From assembly GCF_042678945.1 (NCBI RefSeq), contig NZ_JBHTLM010000014.1:1-64000 (forward strand): a stretch of 64,000 nt of DNA, in the 5' to 3' direction. Positions 50,075 to 58,123 of the stretch are shown piece after piece; the stretch's first letter is position 1; the number at the start of each line of letters is the position of its first letter. The stretch comes from Fontibacillus puldeungensis. GTDB lineage: Bacteria > Bacillota > Bacilli > Paenibacillales > Paenibacillaceae. Both the position numbers and the translations under genes were made by a program. Under the pieces are notes generated by a model. That model saw nothing but the letters and a program-made list of their open reading frames with translations. It was not told the origin of the DNA and ran no database searches.

Positions 50075-50554
50075 TCACACGATCCAAATAATAAATAGAA
50101 CAATCATCATAAGCTGGAGCACAATCTTGACCACCGCGCTGCTGAACAAGCCAACGACAGAGCCTATTCCAACCTTGAATGCCTTGGAGAAGGATTCCCC
50201 TTTGATCAATTCCCCTATCATCGCTCCGATGAGCGGACCCAGGACGAGCCCAAACGCCGGAATCACAAATGGACCTATGATGATGCCAATCGTGCTAAGC
50301 CAAACCGACAACTTGCTACCGCCGAACTTTTTGACTCCCCAGGCGCCGACCGCATAGTCCGCAACCATGAGCACCACCACGATTAACGTTTGAATGACCC
50401 AAAAGAACCAGCCAAAAGGCTCAAACGAGAAAAACCAGCCATATACAAAGAAGGCGAAGTAAATGGCGAGAACCCCTGGTAACACAGGATAAACTGCTCC
50501 CGCCATGCCAACGGCAAACAGGGCAATCACTAAAATCCAGCCGAGCACATCCAT
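50075..50554 (-). CDS. DUF456 family membrane protein
   Basis: A 159-residue protein with four to five hydrophobic segments of the DUF456 family. The start VLGWILVIALFAVGMAGAVYPVLPG, read in two overlapping parts, and the glycine-rich FGLVLGPLIGAMIGELIKG (about 108-126) are typical. AGGAGGTG lies 12 bp before the ATG, just 9 bp after the end of the HAD gene, so the two are cotranscribed. The family has no proven function. Confidence 0.88.
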   Translation of the reverse strand: MDVLGWILVIALFAVGMAGAVYPVLPGVLAIYFAFFVYGWFFSFEPFGWFFWVIQTLIVVVLMVADYAVGAWGVKKFGGSKLSVWLSTIGIIIGPFVIPAFGLVLGPLIGAMIGELIKGESFSKAFKVGIGSVVGLFSSAVVKIVLQLMMIVLFIIWIV

Positions 50555-50563
50555 GACGAGGGG

Positions 50564-51307
50564 TCACACCTCCTGAAAAATATAATCGCGTATAATTAGG
50601 GCAATGCCATCTTCGTTGTTGGAAGACGTTACCACATCAGCCTTCTCTTTGACAGTATCCTGGGCATTGCCCATCGCCACACCAAGGCCGGCCGCTTCAA
50701 TCGCAGCCAGATCGTTTAAGCTGTCTCCCACCGCTACGACCTCGGACATCTCAATGCCAAGCAGCTCGCAGACAGTACGGATACCAGTAGCTTTACTAAT
50801 TCCAGCAGGATTTATCTCTAAATTATGTGGGGACGAATTCGTGATCTCCAGTCCCCCTATTTGCTGCAGCTGAGACAAAATCTCGCCCCGAACCTCGTCA
50901 TCCTCCGTGAAATAGCCGAATTTCATCCAATGGTTCCGATCTAACAGATCCGGGGTCCAATTCGTTTCGTTATAGCTCCCCTCTACAGCGTAAGCCCAAA
51001 ACCATGTTTTCTTTTCCCGGGCAATATTGTACATAGTCGAAATCAGTGCTTTGTCAAACAGCTTTCGTTGGTAAAGTTCGTGCGGCGATTTCCAAATCTC
51101 GCTGCCGTTCACCGTGATCATAGGCGTTCCCAGGTCAAGCTGATCGCCATACGGAACCGCCTCATTATACCCTCGCCCTGTCGACAAACAGACATGAACT
51201 CCCGCCGCAGCCGCCTTCCGTATCCATTTTTCCGTCTCTGCCGAAATTTGTTGCTCATCGGTCAAGAGCGTTCCATCCATATCGAGCGCCAGCAGTTTAT
51301 ATTTCAA
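50564..51307 (-). CDS. HAD-superfamily phosphatase, Cof type (IIB)
   Basis: A 247-residue hydrolase that removes phosphate from a small metabolite, often a sugar phosphate or flavin. Motif I LLALDMDGTLL (about 4-14) supplies the nucleophile and acid/base aspartates, motif II is LSTGRG, and the C-terminal motifs GISKATG and VAVGDSLNDLAAIEAAGLG (Asp pair for magnesium) are complete. The cap is of type C2. The TTG at 51307 has GGAG about 10 bp upstream; the longer frame to 51412 has no site. It heads a HAD-DUF456 pair. Confidence 0.88.
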   Translation of the reverse strand: MKYKLLALDMDGTLLTDEQQISAETEKWIRKAAAAGVHVCLSTGRGYNEAVPYGDQLDLGTPMITVNGSEIWKSPHELYQRKLFDKALISTMYNIAREKKTWFWAYAVEGSYNETNWTPDLLDRNHWMKFGYFTEDDEVRGEILSQLQQIGGLEITNSSPHNLEINPAGISKATGIRTVCELLGIEMSEVVAVGDSLNDLAAIEAAGLGVAMGNAQDTVKEKADVVTSSNNEDGIALIIRDYIFQEV

Positions 51308-51452
51308 CAGTTCAGTTCTCCCCCATTCTATTAAAGTCCAAGTCTTTCTGTCTCTAAAACAGCATACCGCCATTTTATCATATTCCCTTGAACCCAACAA
51401 AGCACAGGACAACCCGCTTTCACTTCATATTTTTTACAAATTTTCGGTCATG

Positions 51453-51486
51453 AAAAAAACAATCCGCCCAAAAAAATTTTGGACGG
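51453..51486 (-). terminator. Minus-strand terminator far downstream of mntD
   Basis: CCGTCC and GGGCGG arms with an A/T-rich inner stem, followed on the minus strand by TTTTTTTC. No gene ends directly before it. It may be the original end of the mnt operon, pushed 600 bp away by the repeat and IS remnant between. Confidence 0.5.
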
Positions 51487-51532
51487 TTCTTATTGGCAAA
51501 AAAACCACGCCAGGGCAGGGAAAGAGACACCG

Positions 51533-51688
51533 GTGTATGGTTTTGATCGCTTAAGCTTTTCACCTTACTTGTTCGCTTTTCTGGTCGGCTTGATGCTCTC
51601 TGCTTGGCTGCAACTCGCTCGAAATCTCACCGATCTTTCAAGAACAAAACAGCAAACCTATCACCGACTCGCGGACTATTTACTCTGA
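51533..51688 (+). CDS. Possible small membrane peptide
   Basis: A 51-codon frame from GTG encodes YGFDRLSFSPYLFAFLVGLM, a hydrophobic segment continuing to AWLQLA, then a polar tail with NLTDLSRTKQQTYHRLADYL. AGGGAAAGAG lies about 7 bp before the GTG. The hydrophobic-then-polar pattern looks coding, but there is no family match known to me, no promoter was found and the frame could be chance. Confidence 0.3.
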   Translation: MYGFDRLSFSPYLFAFLVGLMLSAWLQLARNLTDLSRTKQQTYHRLADYLL

Positions 51689-51726
51689 ACATCCCTTAGC
51701 TACTTTACCTCCCCAATCATTCTACG

Positions 51727-51870
51727 AATAAGTGTATTTCGTACATCTATTTCGGGGCAAATTGCAGCTTTTGGAATTTTAGTTGTATTTCGTGCATCTA
51801 AACCAAGGGAATTTGCCTTGGTAGATTCATTTGGCTTATTTTAACTGCACTTTTTGCATTTAAATTCTCG
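51727..51870 (+). repeat. Truncated copy of the 186-bp dispersed element (left part)
   Basis: Left end AATAAGTGTATTTCGTACAT (51727-51746), second unit TTGTATTTCGTGCATCTAAA (near 51783-51802) and third unit CTGCACTTTTTGCATTTAAA (51845-51864) are present at the standard spacing. The right inverted end is missing; IS3-like sequence begins about 51871. Confidence 0.75.
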
Positions 51871-52045
51871 AGCAGTCCAAACTTGGGTAACGGTAAGCCC
51901 TGTGGTAACAGTCCGTTCAACGGTAACAGCAAATTCTTCAGAATAAGTCTTAAACTTTTGACCTTCAGTTGCCATAAAAAACACCCCTTAGAATTCATCG
52001 ATTAACCCAGGTTTTTTCCCAATGTCTATTCTAAGGGGTGCACTC
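51841..52045 (-). mobile_element. Left-end remnant of an IS3-like insertion sequence
   Basis: On the minus strand the sequence begins GAGTGCACCCCTTAGAATAG, then an open frame starts at ATG 51975 with MATEGQKFKTYSEEF, the kind of N-terminus seen in IS3-family OrfA proteins. The frame degenerates and stops at 51841, inside the dispersed repeat (its last residues EFKCKKCS derive from it). CACCCCTTAGAAT upstream and ATTCTAAGGGGTG before the ATG form a perfect 13-bp inverted repeat (51981-51993 and 52028-52040) that would hide the ribosome binding site, as in many IS leaders. Only a fragment remains. Confidence 0.55.
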
Positions 52046-52088
52046 ACAAAAAGAGTGGTCTTTTACTATTCAAATGCGAATGAACAGA

Positions 52089-52970
52089 CTAGGCCGCAGC
52101 CGACTTCAACCGCCGACGTTTACTAAACCGGGAAACAAGTCCATGCGATGGGGAGAAAATGAACGCCAGCGCAAACAGCACTCCCGCCACCGTCACCATC
52201 GAACCGGCAATGGAGGCGTCGAGCCATTTGGCAATGTAATATCCGCCGGCTGCACTGATCGCGCCGATCAGCACACTATAGAACAGCATGATGCTAAGCC
52301 GATCGGTCAGGAGATACGCAGCCGATGCCGGTATGATCAGCATGCCGACGACCAGAATCGCCCCAACGCTCTCGAACGAGGCGACTGTAGACAGCGACAC
52401 CAATCCCATCAGGAAGTAGTGGAAGAGAGCTACCGGTATTCCTACCGCAGCCGCCAGCGCTGGGTCAAAAGCGCACAGCTTAAACTGCTTGTAAAACAGC
52501 AGTATTGCTGTCAGGACGAGCAGCAGCGTTCCTCCGAGCATCCACACTGCGGTTGGTCCCATGTCGTAACCGTTCCAGACCCATGTATCCCACTGGACGT
52601 AAGCTATTTCGCCAAATAGGACGCAATCGAGATCCAGATCAATGTGTGCTGCGTTTCGGCTAATGAGAATCACGCCGATGGCGAATAACGCAGTGAATAC
52701 AATGCCTATGGAGGCGTCAGACTGCAATCCGCTGCTTTGAAGCGTCTGAATCAGGAATACCGTAATCAATCCAAGAGCGGCGGCTCCCAGCAGCATAAGC
52801 ATCGAATCCCGCGAGCCCCCGATCAAAAAGGCAATCGCAATCCCCGGCAAAACCGAGTGGCTGATCGCATCGCCTACCATCGCCATTTTTCGGAGAACGA
52901 GGAAGCACCCGAGAACCCCACACGTTGCGGCTACAAGCGTGCCGGTAAGTATGATCCAAAAATCAGCCAC
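52089..52970 (-). CDS. mntD: Manganese ABC transporter permease MntD
   Basis: A 293-residue ABC-3 family permease with about eight helices. The coupling loop is seen in the phrase FAVALMNKP-like position as FDPALAAAVGIPVALFHYFL (about residues 163-182). GDAISHSVLPGIAIAF (about 33-48) is the family's conserved helix. The GTG start directly follows the stop of mntC. With MntC it forms the membrane channel for Mn2+ carried by MntA and powered by MntB. The metal is inferred from the MntR box at 55801; Zn2+ permeases look similar. Confidence 0.9.
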   Translation of the reverse strand: MADFWIILTGTLVAATCGVLGCFLVLRKMAMVGDAISHSVLPGIAIAFLIGGSRDSMLMLLGAAALGLITVFLIQTLQSSGLQSDASIGIVFTALFAIGVILISRNAAHIDLDLDCVLFGEIAYVQWDTWVWNGYDMGPTAVWMLGGTLLLVLTAILLFYKQFKLCAFDPALAAAVGIPVALFHYFLMGLVSLSTVASFESVGAILVVGMLIIPASAAYLLTDRLSIMLFYSVLIGAISAAGGYYIAKWLDASIAGSMVTVAGVLFALAFIFSPSHGLVSRFSKRRRLKSAAA

Positions 52971-53924
52971 TTACTCCATCCCCCTTTCCAATACCTTGTC
53001 GCTGTGATGTACGGATGCAAGCTGCACACTGTTCCTAACAGAACTACGATTTCTCCACCGCCGAATCCATTTGGCAATAAGCCCTCGATTCGGAGCGAAC
53101 AACACGGATACGGCGAATAAGCTGGTTGCTGCAAGAACCGTTACCGGTCCGGTAGGTAAATTGGTTAGCGTCGAGCTAAGCAGCGCCCCTGTCACCCCCG
53201 ATAAGGCGCCAAACAAACCGGCCAAAATGACCATGAGCCCCAAAGTATCGGTCCAATACCGCGCAGCTACGGCTGGGGTTATTAGAAGTGCTGCAATGAG
53301 CACAACCCCGACGGCTTGAATTCCGATGACAACCGCCACCACCGTCATAAACAACATCAACTGCTCTAGCATGGCTACTTTAAGCCCCATTCCTCTGGCA
53401 AAGCCCGGATCAAAGCTGACCAGCTTGAATTCCTTGAAAAGCAGTGCACACATAATCAGCAGCAATAAAGATACTGCCCCCATTAAATAAACATCCTCCA
53501 GCATCATGGAGGCCGCCTGCCCGAATAAATATTTGTCGAGACCGCTTTGGTTGCCGTTGCCGCTATGCTGAATTTTCGTCATCATGACGATTCCGATTCC
53601 AAAGAAGGTAGACAGGATAATCCCAAGTGCCGCATCTTGCTTGATTCGCGAATAACGGGTGATGACTGAAATGCCGAAGGTAGCCAACATGCCGGACACA
53701 AGCGCACCTATGATAAAAAGACCGATCGATTTGACGCCGCTTAGCATGAAGGCAATGCATATCCCAGGCAATGCGGCATGCGCGAGGGCGTCACCGAGCA
53801 AGCTCTGTTTACGAAGAAAAGCGAATGATCCAATTACTCCGCTGCCAAGACCTAATACGAGGGAACCCATCAGAATCCACTGCAGGTTTGGGTCAGCTAA
53901 CCAATGAACTATGTTTAATAGCAT
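52971..53924 (-). CDS. mntC: Manganese ABC transporter permease MntC
   Basis: A 317-residue ABC-3 permease, paralogue of its neighbour MntD. Conserved helix GDALAHAALPGICIAFMLSG (about 34-53) and coupling loop SFDPGFARGMGLKVAMLEQL (read around 170-190) are present. The C-terminus extends about 20 basic residues beyond MntD. The ATG at 53924 lies inside GTGTAGGGGGATG, 4 bp after the mntB stop; the longer frame upstream overlaps mntB. The direct abutment of all four mnt genes indicates one transcript. Confidence 0.9.
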   Translation of the reverse strand: MLLNIVHWLADPNLQWILMGSLVLGLGSGVIGSFAFLRKQSLLGDALAHAALPGICIAFMLSGVKSIGLFIIGALVSGMLATFGISVITRYSRIKQDAALGIILSTFFGIGIVMMTKIQHSGNGNQSGLDKYLFGQAASMMLEDVYLMGAVSLLLLIMCALLFKEFKLVSFDPGFARGMGLKVAMLEQLMLFMTVVAVVIGIQAVGVVLIAALLITPAVAARYWTDTLGLMVILAGLFGALSGVTGALLSSTLTNLPTGPVTVLAATSLFAVSVLFAPNRGLIAKWIRRWRNRSSVRNSVQLASVHHSDKVLERGME

Positions 53925-53928
53925 CCCC

Positions 53929-54687
53929 CTACACCGTCCCTGTCGGTACTGCACCGGTAAACTGCAGCATGGCAATCCGGCCGCCGTAGGCTTTGTGCAG
54001 ATTTTGCGCTATAAATGTCTCCTCGGTAGGACCGGATGCAATGAGCTCCCCGTTCAGTAGAAGAATGTGGTCAAAATATTCCTTGACCGTGGAAAGATCA
54101 TGATGGACAACGAGTACGGTCTTTCCTTGCTCCTTTAGCTCATGCAGCAGGCTGATAATCGCTTTCTCGGTCGTCGCGTCAACACCGGCAAACGGTTCAT
54201 CCATGAAATAGAGTCGGGCGTTTTGCGCGAGTGCCCGAGCTAGAAAAACCCGCTGCTGCTGCCCCCCGGATAACTGGCTGATTTGCCGTCCGGCGTAATC
54301 CGCCATTCCCACCTTGCTCAAGCATTCCATGGCGATCTGCCGCTCCTTGGCACCAGGTCGGCGAAACCAGCCCAAATGCCCATAACGGCCCATCATGACG
54401 ACATCAAGGGCATTAGTAGGAAAATCCCAATCCACCGACTCCCGCTGCGGGACGTATCCGATCTCTTTCCTTTGCTCGCGGTAGGGTTTCCCATAGATGC
54501 TGACATCTCCATCGACTTTCGGAATAAGGCCCAGCACCGCCTTCAACAAGGTGGATTTCCCCGCTCCGTTAGGCCCGAGCACGCCGATGAGTTTTCCGGG
54601 CGGGATATTGAACGATACCGATGTAAGGACCGGCTTCTTGTGATAGGCTACCGTTAAGTCTTTGACCTCAAGCGCATTTTGACTCAT
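53929..54687 (-). CDS. mntB: Manganese ABC transporter ATP-binding protein MntB
   Basis: A 252-residue ATPase of the metal-import (family 3) ABC class. Walker A is GPNGAGKST (about 37-45), the signature LSGGQQQR (about 140-147), Walker B LYFMDEPFAGVD (about 159-170) and the switch histidine VHHD. The phrase VPQRESVDWDFP (Q-loop region) is typical of Mn/Zn importers. It lies 44 bp after mntA and 4 bp before mntC. It drives import of the metal bound by MntA. Confidence 0.92.
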   Translation of the reverse strand: MSQNALEVKDLTVAYHKKPVLTSVSFNIPPGKLIGVLGPNGAGKSTLLKAVLGLIPKVDGDVSIYGKPYREQRKEIGYVPQRESVDWDFPTNALDVVMMGRYGHLGWFRRPGAKERQIAMECLSKVGMADYAGRQISQLSGGQQQRVFLARALAQNARLYFMDEPFAGVDATTEKAIISLLHELKEQGKTVLVVHHDLSTVKEYFDHILLLNGELIASGPTEETFIAQNLHKAYGGRIAMLQFTGAVPTGTV

Positions 54688-54731
54688 TTACTTCGCCTCT
54701 TTTCTCCCCTGGACATTTCCAGCTTTTATTT

Positions 54732-55706
54732 TCATTTCAAGGCTTCGACAATCGTGTTTACGTTATGGCGAACCATCTTCACGTAAGTATCTGCATCGGA
54801 CCCCGGCTCGCCGAGAGAGTCGGAGTAAAGTTCCCCGCCGATCTTTACCGTGTGCCCTTTCTCTGCGGCCCCGGCGATTACGGCTTCCATTGATTTCGTT
54901 GGAATGCTGGATTCGACGAACACGGCTTTGATTTTATTTTCAACCAAGTAATCCCGCAGCTTACTGACATCCTTGGACCCGTATTCCGAAGCCGTGCTGA
55001 TCCCCTGAAGCCCCATCACCTTAATCCCATAAGCGTCGCCAAAATAGCCAAAAGCATCATGCGCCGTTACTAGAACTCGCCCGGATTCAGGAATTTCCTT
55101 AATCCGTTCCTTCACTTCGGCATTCAGTTCATTAAGCTGGCGGATGTAATGATCCGCATTCTGCCTATACTTTTCGGCGTGTTCCGGATCATATTCGGAC
55201 AAGGTATCCCGAATCGTCTCCGTCGCGGAAACCCAGTGTTTTACGTTAAACCAGATGTGCGGATCGTATTCCGAGCCCCCGGCATCCTTCCCGGATCTCA
55301 GCAGCTTGGGATTGATGTTCTTGGATACGGCGATCGTACGCTTTTGACGCTCCAGCTTTTTAAAAATCTCCGTCATTTTCCCCTCAAGATGCAATCCCCC
55401 GTAAAAAATAATGTCCGCCTTATCAAGCTTCCCAACGTCTCCTTGGGATGCCTTATACAAGTGGGGATCTACGCCCGGTCCCATAAGTCCATTAACGTCA
55501 ACTTCATCTCCCCCAACCTCCCGAACAACGTCCGTGATCATTCCAATCGTTGATACAACCTGAATCGGAGTTTCCTCGCCCTGTCGCTTTTGCAGATCAG
55601 CCTGACCTTCCACCTTCGAACAAGCTGCAATGATAATTAATGCCAATACGCTTAATGTCATCTTTGCCCGTTCCAGCGGGCTCTTCTTCACCTTCAATTC
55701 GTCCAT
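54732..55706 (-). CDS. mntA: Manganese-binding lipoprotein MntA (ZnuA/TroA family)
   Basis: A 324-residue cluster A-I metal-binding lipoprotein. A signal peptide of about 30 residues ends in LALIIIAACSK, with lipidated cysteine. The four expected metal ligands are visible: His in GVDPHLYKA, His in YDPHIWFNV, Glu in AVFVESSIP and Asp in LYSDSLG. The histidine-rich loop of zinc-specific ZnuA is absent, which with the upstream MntR box favours Mn2+. The ATG at 55706 has AAAGGGG 7 bp upstream. First gene of mntABCD. Confidence 0.92.
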   Translation of the reverse strand: MDELKVKKSPLERAKMTLSVLALIIIAACSKVEGQADLQKRQGEETPIQVVSTIGMITDVVREVGGDEVDVNGLMGPGVDPHLYKASQGDVGKLDKADIIFYGGLHLEGKMTEIFKKLERQKRTIAVSKNINPKLLRSGKDAGGSEYDPHIWFNVKHWVSATETIRDTLSEYDPEHAEKYRQNADHYIRQLNELNAEVKERIKEIPESGRVLVTAHDAFGYFGDAYGIKVMGLQGISTASEYGSKDVSKLRDYLVENKIKAVFVESSIPTKSMEAVIAGAAEKGHTVKIGGELYSDSLGEPGSDADTYVKMVRHNVNTIVEALK

Positions 55707-55800
55707 CTCACTACCCCTTTCGAGCTTTAACATCCGGTAATTTGTTATCTAGCGGAATAATTGTTGTTCAACGACATAATTTTTAATATATGATAAAAAT

Positions 55801-55817
55801 GTTTCCCTTGTGCAAAT
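55801..55817 (-). promoter_or_regulatory. MntR operator upstream of mntA
   Basis: The minus strand reads ATTTGCACAAGGGAAAC, close to the Bacillus MntR boxes of mntH and mntA (AATTTGCATNAGGGAAAC). TTGCAC inside it can serve as the -35. Manganese-loaded MntR would therefore repress the operon. Confidence 0.8.
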
Positions 55818-55835
55818 ATTAATCCATAATCATAC

Positions 55836-55863
55836 AAAAAAGCAAGAGGATTTTCCTCTTGCT
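55836..55863 (-). terminator. Terminator after the PBP2 gene
   Basis: AGCAAGAGGA and TCCTCTTGCT pair perfectly around TTT; on the minus strand TTTTTTG follows. Confidence 0.9.
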
Positions 55864-55895
55864 TGGTCAAAAACATATGCGATTTTTAAACTTGA

Positions 55896-58001
55896 TTATT
55901 GGCCGTTGCCCTTGTTTCTCCCCGCCGGAGTAGCATTATCCTGATTCGTTTGTTGATTGTTTTGTTGATTGTTTTGTTGGTTAGCCTGCTGATTTTTCTG
56001 CTTCTTCGGCACACCGTCCAAGCCGTACTCCTGATCGTAGGCATCGAAGATCTTACGCGCAACCGGAGCTGCGCTATAAGCACCGAATCCGCCTTCCGGA
56101 ATGACTACTGCGACTGCCAGCTTCGGATTCTCACGTGGAGCAAAGGCGATGAACACGCCGTTATCGCGCATAGCTTTTTTAGCCCTTTGCTCTGATGTCC
56201 CCGTTTTTCTGGCGAAATCGTAAGGAAACCCGGCAAACGCTGAATCAACGTTTGTCTCCATTCCCCCAATGACTTCATTCCAATATGCATTATTAAACTT
56301 AACTTCGTTCAATACCTTTGGTTTAAATTCTTTCACAACTTTTCCATTTGAATCAGTTATTTTACTTACGAGATGTGGTTCCATCCGTTTGCCTCTTGTA
56401 GCCAAGGTGGCCGTATACTGAGCAAGCTGCATTGCTGTATATTTTCCTTGCTGACCAAACGAAGCATAAGCTAATCTTGATAACGCCGTTTCAGCTTCGT
56501 TTGTATATTCAAGATTACCCAGATATTCCAATGGTAAGTCTATCCCAGTAGATACCCCAAGGCCAAATTCCTTCATGTATTTATCCCAAATTTCTATCCC
56601 TTTGGATCCATACTTTTTGTACAGTCTTTCCCCAACCATATCGACCATAAAAGTGTTGGAGGAGTGGCGAATTGCTCCTGCCGGGTCTAACGAGCCATAA
56701 GCATGTCTTTGGGAGTTTCGAACGCTTGATGAGTCATTTCTCCCGAAGTAAGCGATCCCTGTGTCATTATAAAAAGTGCTTGTAGTAAATAATCCCTCAT
56801 TTAGTCCAAGCAGGACAGATAGCGGCTTTATTGTGGAACCCAAGTACAAAACCGATTCGATCTCATGTCCTGAACGACCGGAACTGATAGGCGTGATTGT
56901 ACCGTTCTGATAATTCGTTGAGATTTTGCTCCAAATATCCGGTGAAATACTGCCAGACTGCCATAAATTTGTATCGTAATCAGGCATGCTCGCCATAGCC
57001 ACTACTTTCCCGGTATTTACTTCCATAGCTACAGCATATCCAGTTTTAGCAGCAGGATGAACCTCCCCTGATACGGGGTGGGTATGCACCCAATTAATCT
57101 GATCTAAAATTGCCTGTTCAGCAACTAACTGTACGTTTTTATTAATTGTAGTGTACAAATCATGACCTTTTTCAGGTGGTGTGATCTCCGGAATTCCAGT
57201 GGCCATATTACGAGGATCAATTGGAATACTTTTATATCCGTTTTTTCCACGCAGCTCATCCTGATAATACAATTCCAATCCATCATAACCAACGTCTTCT
57301 GTCTCCATGTACTGAAGAGATGGGTCCTCGTTTTTCTTCTTCCTGATTGCTTCATACTTGCTTAATGTAGTTGATGCACCTTTGAATTTTCTAATATACC
57401 CTATTGTTTGTACGGCTACCGTATCTTTGTCATAGTGGCGTATACTTTCCTCTACAATATCGATACCAGGAAAATCACTCTTGCGTTCCAAAAAATAGGC
57501 GACTTCATCCCGCGTCAAGTCAATCTTGATTCGTCTTGGTGAGTATCCGTTATTTTTTTTGTAATCCAAATCCATCGCGTCAATAATATCTTGTTCTGAC
57601 ATTTTAGATTCTGGCTTGCCATATTTGTCGAATACCCCTTTCAACCTTTTTACAAGATCAACCGCCTCAGGCCGATTCTTCTTTCCTTTATCTGTCGTGC
57701 TGCTGTAATCCTTTTGCAGCGTAATGTATAGCGATTGCACAGGGGTTGAATATGCCAGCTTTTCCCCACCGGCGGCATAGATCGTTCCGCGGGTAGGTGG
57801 CAGCGGTACATCCTTCACCCTCAAACTCGTCTCCTGCTGCGAAAGAGTTGGCCCCTCCACAAATTGCAAAATCGCCAAACGAACGATGATAACCGTAAAA
57901 ATAGCGAACGCGCTGAAGAAAAATAAATTAAGCCGTATATTGAAATGACGCTGCATCGAAGCTTCCTGCTCGCGCGGATCGTCACTATAAGCACTTTTCA
58001 T
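55896..58001 (-). CDS. Class B penicillin-binding protein 2 (elongation transpeptidase)
   Basis: A 701-residue membrane-anchored D,D-transpeptidase that cross-links peptidoglycan. One helix (about 22-45) is followed by the PBP dimerisation region, then the transpeptidase domain with S-T-I-K (Ser389-Lys392), S-S-N (447-449) and K-T-G (599-601), all intact. The N-terminal extension and the insertion around 100-170 are typical of Bacillales PbpA/PBP2 proteins. After about residue 660 there is a repetitive tail of Gln and Asn (NQQNNQQNNQQTNQ). GGAAGGAGGT lies 12 bp before the ATG. It has its own terminator. Confidence 0.92.
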   Translation of the reverse strand: MKSAYSDDPREQEASMQRHFNIRLNLFFFSAFAIFTVIIVRLAILQFVEGPTLSQQETSLRVKDVPLPPTRGTIYAAGGEKLAYSTPVQSLYITLQKDYSSTTDKGKKNRPEAVDLVKRLKGVFDKYGKPESKMSEQDIIDAMDLDYKKNNGYSPRRIKIDLTRDEVAYFLERKSDFPGIDIVEESIRHYDKDTVAVQTIGYIRKFKGASTTLSKYEAIRKKKNEDPSLQYMETEDVGYDGLELYYQDELRGKNGYKSIPIDPRNMATGIPEITPPEKGHDLYTTINKNVQLVAEQAILDQINWVHTHPVSGEVHPAAKTGYAVAMEVNTGKVVAMASMPDYDTNLWQSGSISPDIWSKISTNYQNGTITPISSGRSGHEIESVLYLGSTIKPLSVLLGLNEGLFTTSTFYNDTGIAYFGRNDSSSVRNSQRHAYGSLDPAGAIRHSSNTFMVDMVGERLYKKYGSKGIEIWDKYMKEFGLGVSTGIDLPLEYLGNLEYTNEAETALSRLAYASFGQQGKYTAMQLAQYTATLATRGKRMEPHLVSKITDSNGKVVKEFKPKVLNEVKFNNAYWNEVIGGMETNVDSAFAGFPYDFARKTGTSEQRAKKAMRDNGVFIAFAPRENPKLAVAVVIPEGGFGAYSAAPVARKIFDAYDQEYGLDGVPKKQKNQQANQQNNQQNNQQTNQDNATPAGRNKGNGQ

Positions 58002-58123
58002 ACCGTTTTTTCTACCTCCTTCCAACAAATCCACACACCACTTTGGTGAGTCACTTTCCTATATTAACATAACGAAATAAGGCGCGGTGAAGTTACGCCT
58101 TATTTCCAGAATTTTTTTCAGAA

